From: Peribacillus simplex NBRC 15720 = DSM 1321
GTDB lineage: Bacteria > Bacillota > Bacilli > Bacillales > DSM-1321
Direction of reading: 5' to 3'
Length of the DNA: 64,000 nucleotides
Assembly: GCF_002243645.1 (NCBI RefSeq)
Contig: NZ_CP017704.1
Coordinates: 1,837,501 to 1,901,500 of the forward strand
The position numbers were made by a program, and so were the translations under genes. The notes beneath the pieces are model-generated. The model was not told the DNA's origin. It ran no database searches and saw nothing but the letters and a program-made list of their open reading frames with translations. Numbering within the stretch: position 1 is the stretch's first letter; every line of letters starts with the position of its first letter. Positions 1-9,540 of this stretch are shown here, in pieces.

Positions 1-665
1 AGGAAATAAGATGCCGGATAGACACCAACAAACGCGAATGGCAGCACCCATGTAAGGACAAAACGGATGACCTTATTATAAATATCAACAGGATATCGCC
101 CGTAGTTCCCGATATTGTACATCATTGGCATGATGGATGTTTTCGCATCCGACCAGAACCCAATGCTTGCTATCGCAACGAAAATTGCTGCATAAGCTAG
201 GGCCCCGCCTATTGCAAAAATGATGAAAAGAATCGGGTCATACCAAGTAAGCTGCAAATCCAATGAAATCCCCGAATAGAATATAATGATCAAACCGGTC
301 ACAACACCAAATAACGCTTCTAGCTCGATTCTTTCTAAAATGACTTGAAACAGGCTATGTATCGGTCTTGTTAATATCCGGTCCATTTCACCTTTGACGA
401 TATAGCGGTCATTAAAATCCCAGATGTTGAAAAAGGCAGAAAAAAGGGCGAATGGGATAAGGAAGAATCCATAAATGAATATGATTTCTTCACGGCTCCA
501 GCCGCTTAAAAACTGGGTATGTCCAAAAACGACTAAGATAAATACCAGATTCACGACCTGATTCAGCAGGTCCGATAGGATTTCCATGAAAAAATCGGCT
601 CTATATTGCAATCTTGTTTTCATATATTGACTCACATATTGAAAAAACATCGATACATAAAACAT
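1..665 (-). CDS. ABC-2 type exporter permease (partial, C-terminus off window)
   Basis: Reading frame open from the ATG at 665 to the left edge, so the C-terminus is missing. The visible ~220 residues start MFYVSMFFQY and contain several hydrophobic segments; a KGEMDRILTRP stretch followed by a long hydrophobic run is typical of the COG3694-like permeases that pair with a second ABC-2 permease and a COG4586-type ATPase. Its ribosome-binding site (AAGGAGG, 674-680) lies inside the last codons of the upstream gene, so the two are probably translationally coupled. The substrate cannot be read from the sequence; members of this three-gene type export amphipathic or toxic compounds. Confidence 0.8.
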   Translation of the reverse strand, partial: MFYVSMFFQYVSQYMKTRLQYRADFFMEILSDLLNQVVNLVFILVVFGHTQFLSGWSREEIIFIYGFFLIPFALFSAFFNIWDFNDRYIVKGEMDRILTRPIHSLFQVILERIELEALFGVVTGLIIIFYSGISLDLQLTWYDPILFIIFAIGGALAYAAIFVAIASIGFWSDAKTSIMPMMYNIGNYGRYPVDIYNKVIRFVLTWVLPFAFVGVYPASYF

Positions 666-669
666 CCCG

Positions 670-1461
670 TCAACCTCCTTGAATAATCAGCTGTTTTTTT
701 GCGACTATCCATAAAAGCTGAATCGGTATTATGAGAATGATGCACCAAATTAACTGCTGTAAAAGCGCCATGCCAATTTCGCCTGAACTGTACCCGTTCG
801 TAAAAATCATGCTTGGTACATAACTGATCCCTTGAAAGGGCAAATATTTCATCACTTCCTGCGCCCATATCGGATAGAAACTGATGGGCAGCAGCAGACC
901 GGAAAATAAATCAATGATAACCCTTTTAGCCCGGATCAATCCGGCATTATTATATAAGAAAAAGGTAGTGATTCCCGTCAATAAGTTAATTTGTGTATTG
1001 ATGATGAAGCTGAACAGCAAGGAAATGCCGAATATCCCCCACGTAGCCGGCTCGTGCGGCAATTCGATAGGAAAAATGAAAGCTACCAGCAGCATTCCTG
1101 GAATCGAGAAGAAAAAGAAACGGAATATCCCTTCCCCAAGTCCTTGCATCGTTTTCATGCCTAAATAGTTATAAGGCCGGATCATTTCAATGGCGACCTT
1201 GCCGTCTTTAATTTCAGTGGCGATTTCGCGGTCAATATTATTGAAATAAAAAGCGCGCGCCATCCATGCAACCGCGACATAGGTTGTCATCTGCATACCT
1301 GAAAGTCCTTCGATGGAGCTTTTTTCTCCATATATCGCATTCCATAAGAAATAATAAGCACCGATATTAATGCTATAAATTAAAATGCCGGTATAATAAT
1401 CCGTTCGATACGCAAGCATCATCAAAAAACGCATGCGGATCATTGCAAGATACTTCCCCAT
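670..1461 (-). CDS. ABC-2 type exporter permease
   Basis: 263-residue polytopic membrane protein, about six hydrophobic segments, ending with LIIQGG just before the next permease gene. It resembles the COG4587 permease half of a three-component ABC-2 exporter; the DREIATEIKDGKVAIEMIRPYNY segment aligns in type with the conserved loop of these permeases (compare GEMDRILTRP in the neighbour). The ATG at 1461 lies 48 nt downstream of the ATPase stop. With its neighbours it would form a heterodimeric permease energised by the ATPase. Substrate unknown. Confidence 0.82.
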   Translation of the reverse strand: MGKYLAMIRMRFLMMLAYRTDYYTGILIYSINIGAYYFLWNAIYGEKSSIEGLSGMQMTTYVAVAWMARAFYFNNIDREIATEIKDGKVAIEMIRPYNYLGMKTMQGLGEGIFRFFFFSIPGMLLVAFIFPIELPHEPATWGIFGISLLFSFIINTQINLLTGITTFFLYNNAGLIRAKRVIIDLFSGLLLPISFYPIWAQEVMKYLPFQGISYVPSMIFTNGYSSGEIGMALLQQLIWCIILIIPIQLLWIVAKKQLIIQGG

Positions 1462-1509
1462 GGCCCTCCCCCTTCTTGATAGACACGTTGTTTCTTAATG
1501 ATAAGAGAG

Positions 1510-2517
1510 TCAGACAGTGCCTTCTTCGTAAATGTTTCGAACAATCTCTTCAATGGAAGTTTCATGGATTTTGATGTCCTTTATTTTAAAATGAGATACA
1601 ACAGCCGAAACAAGCTGTGAAATATGATCACTTTCTTCTTTTAACAAGGCAATGTATGTTTGATTTTTCTCATCATAAACCCAGTTAGCGGTAAATGGGA
1701 GCGCTAATGATTGCAATTCCTTCAATGCGATCGGCTCGATGAATTGAAAATGGATCTGTTTTTCCTCAGCCCAGTTATCTTTTAAACTCTGCAATTCACC
1801 ATCATAAATGATTTGTCCTTCATCAAGCATGATTACGCGCTCACATAATGCTTCAATGTCTCCTAAATCATGGGTAGTCAAAAGGATTGTCGTATTATAT
1901 TTTTCATTGATTTCTTTCAGGAACTCACGAATCTTCATTTTCACGAGTACATCAAGTCCAATCGTCGGCTCATCCAGGAACAGCAAAGGCGGATTGTGGA
2001 TCAAGGCTGCCGCAAGCTCGCAGCGCATTCGCTGACCAAGTGAGAGTTTACGCACTGGTTTGTCCAGCAAAGGTCCGATATCAAGCGTCTTGATGACATG
2101 TTCCATATGATCGTTATATTGTTCATCCGTTACCTTATAGACCTTTTTTAGCAGCCTAAAGGATTCTTGAACTGCAATATCCCACCAAAGCTGTGAGCGC
2201 TGACCGAATACGACTCCGATTGTCTGAGTGAACTTTTCCCTTTCTTTATGCGGATTCATGCCATTGACCGTGATTTCACCTGCTGTCGGTTCCAAAATAC
2301 CAGTGAGCATTTTGATCGTGGTCGATTTCCCTGCACCATTTTCCCCGATATAAGCTACCATCTCACCCTTTTTTACAGTAAAATTGATATCATTGACGGC
2401 AGGGACGATTTTATAATTTCTGGTAAGTAAATCCCGGAAGGCACCCTTTAGCCCTGTACGGCTTGATGCCGACTTAAATTCCTTCCGAAGCTGTTTCACT
2501 TGAATTGCATCACTCAT
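1510..2517 (-). CDS. ABC exporter ATP-binding protein
   Basis: 335-residue nucleotide-binding subunit. Walker A GENGAGKST near residue 60, Q-loop region, signature LSLGQRMR, Walker B LLFLDEPTIGLD and the switch histidine in LLTTHD are all present, so it should hydrolyse ATP. The long N-terminal extension before the P-loop and the ~90-residue C-terminal domain after it fit the COG4586 family of ATPases associated with paired ABC-2 permeases. It is the first gene of a minus-strand operon with the two permeases downstream. Confidence 0.88.
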   Translation of the reverse strand: MSDAIQVKQLRKEFKSASSRTGLKGAFRDLLTRNYKIVPAVNDINFTVKKGEMVAYIGENGAGKSTTIKMLTGILEPTAGEITVNGMNPHKEREKFTQTIGVVFGQRSQLWWDIAVQESFRLLKKVYKVTDEQYNDHMEHVIKTLDIGPLLDKPVRKLSLGQRMRCELAAALIHNPPLLFLDEPTIGLDVLVKMKIREFLKEINEKYNTTILLTTHDLGDIEALCERVIMLDEGQIIYDGELQSLKDNWAEEKQIHFQFIEPIALKELQSLALPFTANWVYDEKNQTYIALLKEESDHISQLVSAVVSHFKIKDIKIHETSIEEIVRNIYEEGTV

Positions 2518-2667
2518 CCTGTTACATCCTCCGTAATCTCTTGTCCTAATGAATTAGTTTATCCAACCTAACCTTTTTAGACAATAAAAATGCTTGGATG
2601 CCATATACCATTTTCAGGGAGAAATGATCGTTGTACCAGATACATATATAAAGGAGACGAGTATGCT

Positions 2668-2988
2668 ATGAATATCAAAAGATTATTACTATCCCAAATC
2701 GAAAAGGTCGTTATCGACCTCCGATATGACTTCCTTTATGAAGATGAATACGGGGAATTGTTATGCCAAGTCATCCAAAGGGATTCCAGCGGATCGATCG
2801 AAAGCACCCCCATAAGTTTCCACCTTCGTATTAATGAAGAAAAAGGAACCGGTCACCTAATCTATTATCAAGCCCAGGGCGAAATGAACCGCCAATCCTT
2901 CGACATCGAAAACCCTGCCACCATCTTGGCCATTCTTACTTTCATAACCGAAGTTTTGGGATCCGGCCCCATTTCCCAAACAAAATGA
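2668..2988 (+). CDS. Hypothetical protein, 106 aa
   Basis: I do not recognise this family. An open frame extends back to 2590, but the ATG at 2668 (MNIKRLLL) follows an AAAGGAGA site at 2650-2657 and is the better start. The product is soluble-looking, acidic, with alternating polar and hydrophobic residues (EKVVIDLRYDFLYEDEYGELLCQV) suggesting a small beta-rich fold and a hydrophobic C-terminal helix. It lies between the divergent ABC operon and the glutamate-1-semialdehyde aminomutase gene, 145 nt before the latter. Confidence 0.65.
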   Translation: MNIKRLLLSQIEKVVIDLRYDFLYEDEYGELLCQVIQRDSSGSIESTPISFHLRINEEKGTGHLIYYQAQGEMNRQSFDIENPATILAILTFITEVLGSGPISQTK

Positions 2989-3132
2989 TGGCCCGGAATC
3001 CGGATGCTTCTAGGGCTGCAGCGGTTCCATCAGGGGACGAATCACATTTACCAGCCTTCCACCCCAGATTTACGGACGGAAAAGTGCTATGATTAAGGGG
3101 ATATATGTTTATATTTATAGGAGGTTTTAAGA

Positions 3133-4422
3133 TTGGATTTTAGTAATTCGGAGCTTTTACATAAAGAGGCATTGGAACATATCGTTGGCGGGGTTAACAG
3201 CCCATCCCGTTCTTACAAAGCCGTAGGCGGCGGTTCACCAGTTGCGATGGATCATGCCAAAGGGGCTTATTTCTGGGATGTCGACGGCAATAAATATATC
3301 GATTATTTAGCTGCATATGGCCCGATCATTACAGGGCATGCGCATCCACATATCACGGATGCTATCGTTAAAGCAGCAGAAACGGGCGTTTTATACGGCA
3401 CCCCGACAAAACATGAAGTGAAATTTGCCAAAATGTTGAAAGAAGCCATACCATCCATGGATAAAGTCCGCTTCACCAATTCAGGCACCGAATCAGTCAT
3501 GTCCACAATCCGTGTTGCCCGCGCTTACACAGGACGCGATAAGATCATCAAGTTTGCAGGCTGTTACCACGGACACTCCGACCTTGTTCTCGTCGCTGCA
3601 GGTTCCGGCCCGTCCACTCTAGGAACACCGGACTCTGCCGGTGTTCCAAAAAGCATCGCACAAGAAGTCATCACGGTACCTTTCAATGATATCGAGTCAT
3701 TTAAAGAAGCGCTTGATAAATGGGGCAATGAAATTGCAGGCGTGCTTGTTGAACCGATCGTCGGCAACTTTGGAATCGTGGAACCAAGCCCTGGCTTCTT
3801 GGAAGAAGTCATTTCATTATCTCACGAAGCCGGATCACTCGTCATTTTCGACGAGGTCATCACAGCGTTCCGCTTCATGTATGGAGGGGCACAGGACTTC
3901 TTGGGAATTCAACCCGATTTGACCGCGCTTGGAAAAATCATCGGGGGCGGGCTTCCTATTGGTGCCTATGGCGGTAAAAAAGAAATCATGGAAACTGTCG
4001 CCCCGCTAGGACCAGCTTATCAAGCAGGTACGATGGCAGGAAATCCTGCTTCCATGCTTTCCGGGATAGCTTGCTTAGAAGTACTTAAAGAAGAGGGTCT
4101 GTACGAAGAGCTTGACCGGCTGGGAAAAATCCTTGAAGAAGGTATCCTGAAAGCGGCTCACCAATATAATGTCCCGATCACCATCAACCGTCTTAAAGGG
4201 GCATTGACGATCTATTTCACGACAGAAAAAATTGAAAACTATGAGCAGGCGGAAAATACGGATGGCGAAATGTTCGCTAAGTTCTTCAAACTCATGCTCA
4301 ATCAGGGAATCAATTTGGCACCATCCAAATACGAAGCCTGGTTCTTGACAATTGCTCACACGGATGATGATATCGCTTATACTCTAAAAGCGGTTGAACA
4401 TGCATTCAAAAACCTATTATAA
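3133..4422 (+). CDS. gsaB: Glutamate-1-semialdehyde 2,1-aminomutase
   Basis: 429-residue PLP enzyme that converts glutamate-1-semialdehyde to 5-aminolevulinate in C5-pathway tetrapyrrole synthesis. HemL hallmarks are continuous: [15 protein letters not shown] at the N-terminus, [26 protein letters not shown] and the PLP lysine K268 in [18 protein letters not shown]. Start is TTG at 3133 after a TAGGAGG site. B. subtilis has two copies, hemL in the hem operon and gsaB next to ygaE; the ygaE neighbour here and the absence of hem genes point to the gsaB paralogue. Followed by a clear terminator. Confidence 0.95.
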   Translation: MDFSNSELLHKEALEHIVGGVNSPSRSYKAVGGGSPVAMDHAKGAYFWDVDGNKYIDYLAAYGPIITGHAHPHITDAIVKAAETGVLYGTPTKHEVKFAKMLKEAIPSMDKVRFTNSGTESVMSTIRVARAYTGRDKIIKFAGCYHGHSDLVLVAAGSGPSTLGTPDSAGVPKSIAQEVITVPFNDIESFKEALDKWGNEIAGVLVEPIVGNFGIVEPSPGFLEEVISLSHEAGSLVIFDEVITAFRFMYGGAQDFLGIQPDLTALGKIIGGGLPIGAYGGKKEIMETVAPLGPAYQAGTMAGNPASMLSGIACLEVLKEEGLYEELDRLGKILEEGILKAAHQYNVPITINRLKGALTIYFTTEKIENYEQAENTDGEMFAKFFKLMLNQGINLAPSKYEAWFLTIAHTDDDIAYTLKAVEHAFKNLL

Positions 4423-4458
4423 TAAATCGAATCAGCATAATTATGCATTTTTTATACA

Positions 4459-4490
4459 CCCTCAGGATGTACATCAATCCTGAGGGTTTC
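4459..4490 (+). terminator. Rho-independent terminator after gsaB
   Basis: Perfect 10-bp stem CCCTCAGGAT / ATCCTGAGGG with an 8-nt loop, followed by a short T run. Confidence 0.85.
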
Positions 4491-4584
4491 CTATTTACCT
4501 GTAATAAATCTTTAATATTAGCATTTAAAGCCACTTCTCACAAAAATCCCATCATTCAAAGCATCCATCCCATTGTATAAAAAA

Positions 4585-4613
4585 TTGATTTCTGAATATT
4601 TAAATGATATGAT
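4585..4613 (+). promoter_or_regulatory. Probable sigma-A promoter of the glutamate synthase gene
   Basis: TTGATT (4585-4590), 17-nt spacer, TATGAT (4608-4613). It would give a leader of about 140 nt before the ATG at 4762. The 339-bp gap 4423-4761 otherwise holds the gsaB terminator and the distant Shine-Dalgarno plus hairpin described separately. Confidence 0.5.
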
Positions 4614-4713
4614 ATGGATACATTTATATACATTTATACACTATCTTTCAATCTATCAAAACTTGGACTATTGTTCGGGTTTACTAATATTTCCCCCATT
4701 AAACACATGCTAC

Positions 4714-4750
4714 AGGAGGTGAAAGGCAGAGAATAAGGGTAACCTTATTC
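4714..4750 (+). promoter_or_regulatory. Distant Shine-Dalgarno and hairpin in the glutamate synthase leader
   Basis: A strong AGGAGGTG lies at 4714-4721, yet no ATG, GTG or TTG in the gltB frame follows until 4762, 40 nt downstream. Between them is a perfect hairpin GAATAAGG-GTAA-CCTTATTC (4731-4750). An in-frame TGA at 4720-4722 closes the frame upstream. Folding the hairpin would shorten the distance from Shine-Dalgarno to start to about 20 nt. An ATT codon at 4747 is in frame but lies within the hairpin. Confidence 0.55.
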
Positions 4751-4761
4751 AAGCCACATAT

Positions 4762-7700
4762 ATGACCCAACAATGGACACCTGCTACATTCAAAGAATTT
4801 CACAAGGAAGAACATGATGCCTGCGGAATTGTTTCCTGCATCGAAAAAAAGAAGATCCCTACTAACGAAAACATCTTTGCCTGTATCGACGCCCTGGTTA
4901 AAATGAACCATCGCTGCGGCTTCATCAATGGTGAGGGCGATGGCGCCGGCATCCATATCGATATTCCCCGGGCTCTTTGGAAAAAGAAGCTTGAAGCGGT
5001 AAATGTCGATTCAGGCATCGTCGATCAAGATTCCTTTATAGTCGGCCACTTATTTTTAAGCAAAAAAACAGAAGCTAACGACTTAAAAATCGAAGTTAAG
5101 GAGAAACTGCTCCAACATGGTCTCTCATTGATATTCGAAACGGATAAAGCCTACCGTTCCGAGGCATTGGGACCGATTGCCATTCAAGAAGACCCAGTGT
5201 TCTGGCAATTTGCCTGTTCCTCCACCATCAATAACAACCAGGAGCTTTCAAATGTTCTTTTTGAGCTGACTTCCGACATCGAAAAAAGTGATTTCATCCA
5301 TGTTGCATCTTTAAGCCAGCATCATGCGGTATACAAAGTGATGGGCGCTGGGGATACGCTCCCTGCCTATTATCTTGATCTTGCCGATCCTTTGGCTGCC
5401 TCCACCATGACACTGGGACATAATCGTTTTTCAACTAATACTCTATCAAGCTTCTTCCGGGTCCAGCCTTTCAGTGTACTTGGTCATAATGGCGAAATCA
5501 ATACCATCGCCAAATTGCGTGATGAAGCGAAAATGATCGGAGTTCCCATCGCTAAAGATGGAAGCGACTCACAGGATTTAAACAAGACGATCGAAACTTT
5601 CATCTGCCGTCATGGCTACTCTTTATTTGAAGCTGTCGATCTTATGTTTCCGCCAATCATCAATGAAATCAAGGAATATCCCGAGCACTTACAAGACTTA
5701 TATACGTATTTAAGGGAAGCATGGGGTCATTTTGCACAAGGTCCGGCAGGCATCATCTCCCGTTTCGGCGATGAAGCCGTGTTCTCTGTCGACTCTTTAG
5801 GCTTGCGCCCACTATGGAATATTGAAACGGAATCATCCTATATGTTCACTTCCGAACCAGGAATCATCCCTTCCAGTGAATATACCGGAGATCCGAAACC
5901 GATGGGTCCAGGGGAAAAAATAGGTTTGAAATGGAACGGCGACCGTATAGAATTGTACACATACAAGGATTACCAGGATAAAGTATTTGAACTCTTCAAT
6001 GATCGTTTCGTCCTTTCCAATGACCGAGTCCGCTTACAGCCCCAAGTTTTTGAAAAGGTTGTTTCCATGACAAACACGCAAGCCATTCATAATGGGCAGT
6101 ATAAAGCCTTTGGGTGGGAAAGGGAGCATGTCCAATTAGTGGAACAGATGGCCGAAAAAGGCGCTGAGCCCATTCGTTCACTTGGTCACGATGCGCCACT
6201 GGCAGCACTTAATCCCCAACGGACCAACATTGCTGATTTCATCAAGGAAAGTGTGGCCGTTGTAACCAACCCAGCGATCGACCGGGACCGGGAAACCGAG
6301 CATTTCTCAACAAGAACGATCATCGGGAAACGTCCTTCCCTTTTCGAAGCGAATAAGGCAGGAAATGTTACGGAGCTGCTGACTCCCTTATTGATTGAAG
6401 GATCAACTGGTTATGAGTGTTCATCTATCGTATCGCAGCCAAGCTATGATCAGTTCATTAAATATAACCAAGATCAAAAACTCGTGCATTTCATTTCAAG
6501 CACGTTCAAAGAGGATGAAAACATCACGGATGCCTTGACCAGGATTACGGATGAAAGTGTCAATGCAGTGGATGAAGGAAAAACGCTGCTCGTTCTGGAT
6601 GATGCCCTTGCCCATCAAAACGGCAACCTTTGGCTTGATCCACACCTCGTCACTTCAGCCGTCGATCAAGCGTTGGTCCGCACAGGCAAGCGCCGTGATT
6701 GTTCCATCCTTTTACGTTCAGCATCGCTAAGATCATTGCATGATATCATCGTTTCTTATGGTCTTGGGGCCAACTTAATCAGCCCCTATTATATGTTCCT
6801 TTCCTTATCTTCAGAAGACCTCAAGGGGGTTACCAATCTATATAACTCCTTGACGAAAGGCCTTGAGAAAGTCATCTCCACCATTGGCATTCATGAGCTG
6901 CGCGGCTATGGAAGACTTTTCTCAAGCATCGGTTTACATGAGGAAATCGCGAAATATTTAAATGTGGCTAACTTCTTCGGATCCAATGATCTGGACTATA
7001 ATTTTGATAAAATCAAGGCAGATGCCATCCAGCGTGCAGAAGATTACGGCAATGAAAAAGAACGGATGGGAAAGACCTTTCATTTATTTCCTAGAATTTG
7101 GAAGTCTATCGGGGAAGTTGCTTCAACCGGGGACTATGATGCTTATCGTGAAAAGATCACTGAACAGGAAGAATCCAATCCTACGGCGATCCGTCACTTG
7201 ACATCATTAAAAACTTCAGATGCTTCCATCCCTTCTGAAGAAGTCAGTCTTTCGGTCGGCGAACAGGAAATGCCGTTCGTCATAGCCTCTATGTCCTTTG
7301 GATCACAAAATGAGATTGCTTTCCGGGCCTATGCAGAAGCTGCCGAGAGGTTAGGCATGATCAGCATGAATGGTGAAGGCGGGGAAATCAAGGATATGCT
7401 GGGCAAGTACCCGAAATCCCGCGGACAGCAAATCGCTTCCGGCCGCTTCGGTGTCAATGCAGAACTCTTGAACTCTTCAAATCTATTGGAAATTAAAATT
7501 GGGCAAGGGGCAAAACCTGGTGAAGGCGGTCACCTTCCCGGTTCCAAGGTCACAGCGAAAATCGCAGAAGCCCGAAATGCAACAATCGGTTCCGATTTGA
7601 TCTCCCCTTCCAATAACCATGATATATACTCAATTGAAGATTTGGCCCAAATGATCCATGAGCTGAAAACGGCAAATGACAAAGCAAAAGTCGCCGTCAA

Positions 7701-9234
7701 AGTACCGGTCGTTCCAAACATTGGTACGATTGCTGTGGGCGTCGCAAAAGCTGGGGCCGATATCATAACGCTTTCTGGTTTTGATGGCGGAACGGGTGCA
7801 GCCAGGATCCATGCACTCGCACATGTCGGTCTACCAGTTGAGATAGGTGTGAAAGCGGCCCATAATGCTCTGCTTGAGTCAGGTATTCGTCAGAATGTTG
7901 AAATTTGGGCTGATGGTGGGTTAAAAAGCTCGATGGATGTATTGAAGGTCATGCTGCTTGGCGCAAACCGTGTAGGTTTTGGGACCCTTTCGATGATAGC
8001 CGTCGGCTGTACAACATGCCGTGGATGTCACCTTGATACCTGCCATGTGGGCATCGCCACTCAAATTGAATCGGAAGCGCAGGCGAAAGAACATGGGCTG
8101 CGCCGATTTGTTCCACGAAAGTTTGATTTAGCCGTTCAGGGATTAACGAATATGTTCAGTGCATTTGCAAAAGAACTCAAATCTTTGACAGGATCACTTG
8201 GGGTGAAGAATCTTCAGGATATCGTCGGACGTTCCGATTTGCTACAGCAAGTTAAAGGTCAACAATCATTGGATTTAACCTATTTATTGAAAAACCTGGA
8301 TATAACACCGTTCTCACATAAAGAAACGGCGGCATATTTGAATGAAGGCTCCATGCAGGTAGCCGTTGGCGCTGAATATCTGGATTCGCATGTAGATGAT
8401 CTGCAGCAATCCCGTAGCTATAGCTCGATCACTTCCGAGCAGCGTGTACTCGGCAGCAGGGTGTCCTGTCACCGCGTTAGGGGCAGATTGGATGGATCAT
8501 ACAAAAAACTTCCTCCCGTTCACCTATCCTACCAGGATGGTTCCATCCCGGGTAATGGTCTTGGGGCATACAATACGGAGGGAATTTCAATCAGCGTGAA
8601 TGGCGGTGCCCAAGATGGTATTGGCAAAACATCGATTGGCGGAAATATTGCCATCTTTAAATCTCCCGGAAAAGATGGGAAGTTCTACAATGGCTCTGTC
8701 GGTAAGGGATTTGGTTACGGTGCACAGCATGGTCTTCTCATTGCCCAAGGTGATGCCGATGCCAGGGCGGGAATCCGGCTTTCCGGAGCGGATATGATCA
8801 TTGGTGGCTTATTGAAACAACCGCTTCCTGAAAAGGAAAACGGTAATATTGCGGTTACTTCCAATATTAAGGGATTCGCTTTTGAATACATGACAAATGG
8901 AAGAGGTTTGGTTCTGGGTGATCCCGGTCCATGGATTTGCGCGGGGATGACAGGCGGTGTCGTTTATTTACGGCAACAGCCTGAATCTGGATTAACCAAA
9001 GAAGTCATTAAGAAACGGGTTGCTAAAGGGGCAAAGATTTCCATTGAGCCCCTATCCGCAAAAGGCCTGCAGGACGTGGCCGAACTTCTTGGCAAATACA
9101 CTTCCCTCTTGAAAGATCATAGCCAAACCGAAGAAGCGGCCTCCTTAGAGGCACTGCTTCAAAATCCTGGAGAGCACTTCATACAGGTCGTTCCAGTTAA
9201 AGAACAGGCGGATCCTGCTGTTTCCACGGAGTGA
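4762..9234 (+). CDS. Glutamate synthase large subunit-like protein, stand-alone
   Basis: 1490 residues in the GltB/GltA arrangement. The N-terminal class II amidotransferase carries the nucleophile Cys21 (HDACGI; normally exposed by propeptide cleavage) plus RFSTNT and HNGEINT; then a central domain, the FMN (alpha/beta)8 synthase domain (GEGGE, GQGAKPGEGGHLPG, GFDGGTGA), the 3Fe-4S cysteines C1083, C1089 and C1094 in CTTCRGCHLDTC, and a C-terminal beta-helix. It should transfer glutamine amide nitrogen to 2-oxoglutarate. No small subunit (gltD) or gltC lies nearby and the sequence around the central domain (VTNPAIDRDRE) is divergent, so the electron donor is unknown; it may be a second, specialised GOGAT. 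It sits between gsaB and ygaE, which are closely linked in B. subtilis, so it looks inserted. Confidence 0.9.
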   Translation: MTQQWTPATFKEFHKEEHDACGIVSCIEKKKIPTNENIFACIDALVKMNHRCGFINGEGDGAGIHIDIPRALWKKKLEAVNVDSGIVDQDSFIVGHLFLSKKTEANDLKIEVKEKLLQHGLSLIFETDKAYRSEALGPIAIQEDPVFWQFACSSTINNNQELSNVLFELTSDIEKSDFIHVASLSQHHAVYKVMGAGDTLPAYYLDLADPLAASTMTLGHNRFSTNTLSSFFRVQPFSVLGHNGEINTIAKLRDEAKMIGVPIAKDGSDSQDLNKTIETFICRHGYSLFEAVDLMFPPIINEIKEYPEHLQDLYTYLREAWGHFAQGPAGIISRFGDEAVFSVDSLGLRPLWNIETESSYMFTSEPGIIPSSEYTGDPKPMGPGEKIGLKWNGDRIELYTYKDYQDKVFELFNDRFVLSNDRVRLQPQVFEKVVSMTNTQAIHNGQYKAFGWEREHVQLVEQMAEKGAEPIRSLGHDAPLAALNPQRTNIADFIKESVAVVTNPAIDRDRETEHFSTRTIIGKRPSLFEANKAGNVTELLTPLLIEGSTGYECSSIVSQPSYDQFIKYNQDQKLVHFISSTFKEDENITDALTRITDESVNAVDEGKTLLVLDDALAHQNGNLWLDPHLVTSAVDQALVRTGKRRDCSILLRSASLRSLHDIIVSYGLGANLISPYYMFLSLSSEDLKGVTNLYNSLTKGLEKVISTIGIHELRGYGRLFSSIGLHEEIAKYLNVANFFGSNDLDYNFDKIKADAIQRAEDYGNEKERMGKTFHLFPRIWKSIGEVASTGDYDAYREKITEQEESNPTAIRHLTSLKTSDASIPSEEVSLSVGEQEMPFVIASMSFGSQNEIAFRAYAEAAERLGMISMNGEGGEIKDMLGKYPKSRGQQIASGRFGVNAELLNSSNLLEIKIGQGAKPGEGGHLPGSKVTAKIAEARNATIGSDLISPSNNHDIYSIEDLAQMIHELKTANDKAKVAVKVPVVPNIGTIAVGVAKAGADIITLSGFDGGTGAARIHALAHVGLPVEIGVKAAHNALLESGIRQNVEIWADGGLKSSMDVLKVMLLGANRVGFGTLSMIAVGCTTCRGCHLDTCHVGIATQIESEAQAKEHGLRRFVPRKFDLAVQGLTNMFSAFAKELKSLTGSLGVKNLQDIVGRSDLLQQVKGQQSLDLTYLLKNLDITPFSHKETAAYLNEGSMQVAVGAEYLDSHVDDLQQSRSYSSITSEQRVLGSRVSCHRVRGRLDGSYKKLPPVHLSYQDGSIPGNGLGAYNTEGISISVNGGAQDGIGKTSIGGNIAIFKSPGKDGKFYNGSVGKGFGYGAQHGLLIAQGDADARAGIRLSGADMIIGGLLKQPLPEKENGNIAVTSNIKGFAFEYMTNGRGLVLGDPGPWICAGMTGGVVYLRQQPESGLTKEVIKKRVAKGAKISIEPLSAKGLQDVAELLGKYTSLLKDHSQTEEAASLEALLQNPGEHFIQVVPVKEQADPAVSTE

Positions 9235-9251
9235 TGCCAAAAATATATTAA

Positions 9252-9289
9252 AAAAGGCTGATGCTCTTCAATTCGAGCATCAGCCTTTT
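9252..9289 (+). terminator. Terminator after glutamate synthase
   Basis: 15-bp perfect stem AAAAGGCTGATGCTC / GAGCATCAGCCTTTT, 8-nt loop. The rest of the ~300-bp gap to ygaE is AT-rich; a TTTACA-16-TAAAGT pair near 9410-9440 is a possible promoter but weak. Confidence 0.9.
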
Positions 9290-9540
9290 CCAGTAAACGA
9301 TGGAAAAACACAGTTGAAAGCAATCAAGAAATTGCCTAGCATTTCTTTATATATTAAACTTGATTTTAGCTATTGTAACTCTTAGGAAAATCCTGTATAT
9401 TACTTTTTGTTTACATCTTCTTATTTTAGTGTAAAGTACTAACAAATAAGTTAGAATACAACTTTAAGCAAAAGCCTATATATAAATAGAGCCTTTTGTT
9501 ACCAGATCAATTACAACACAAAGAAAGGATTAACCCATAT

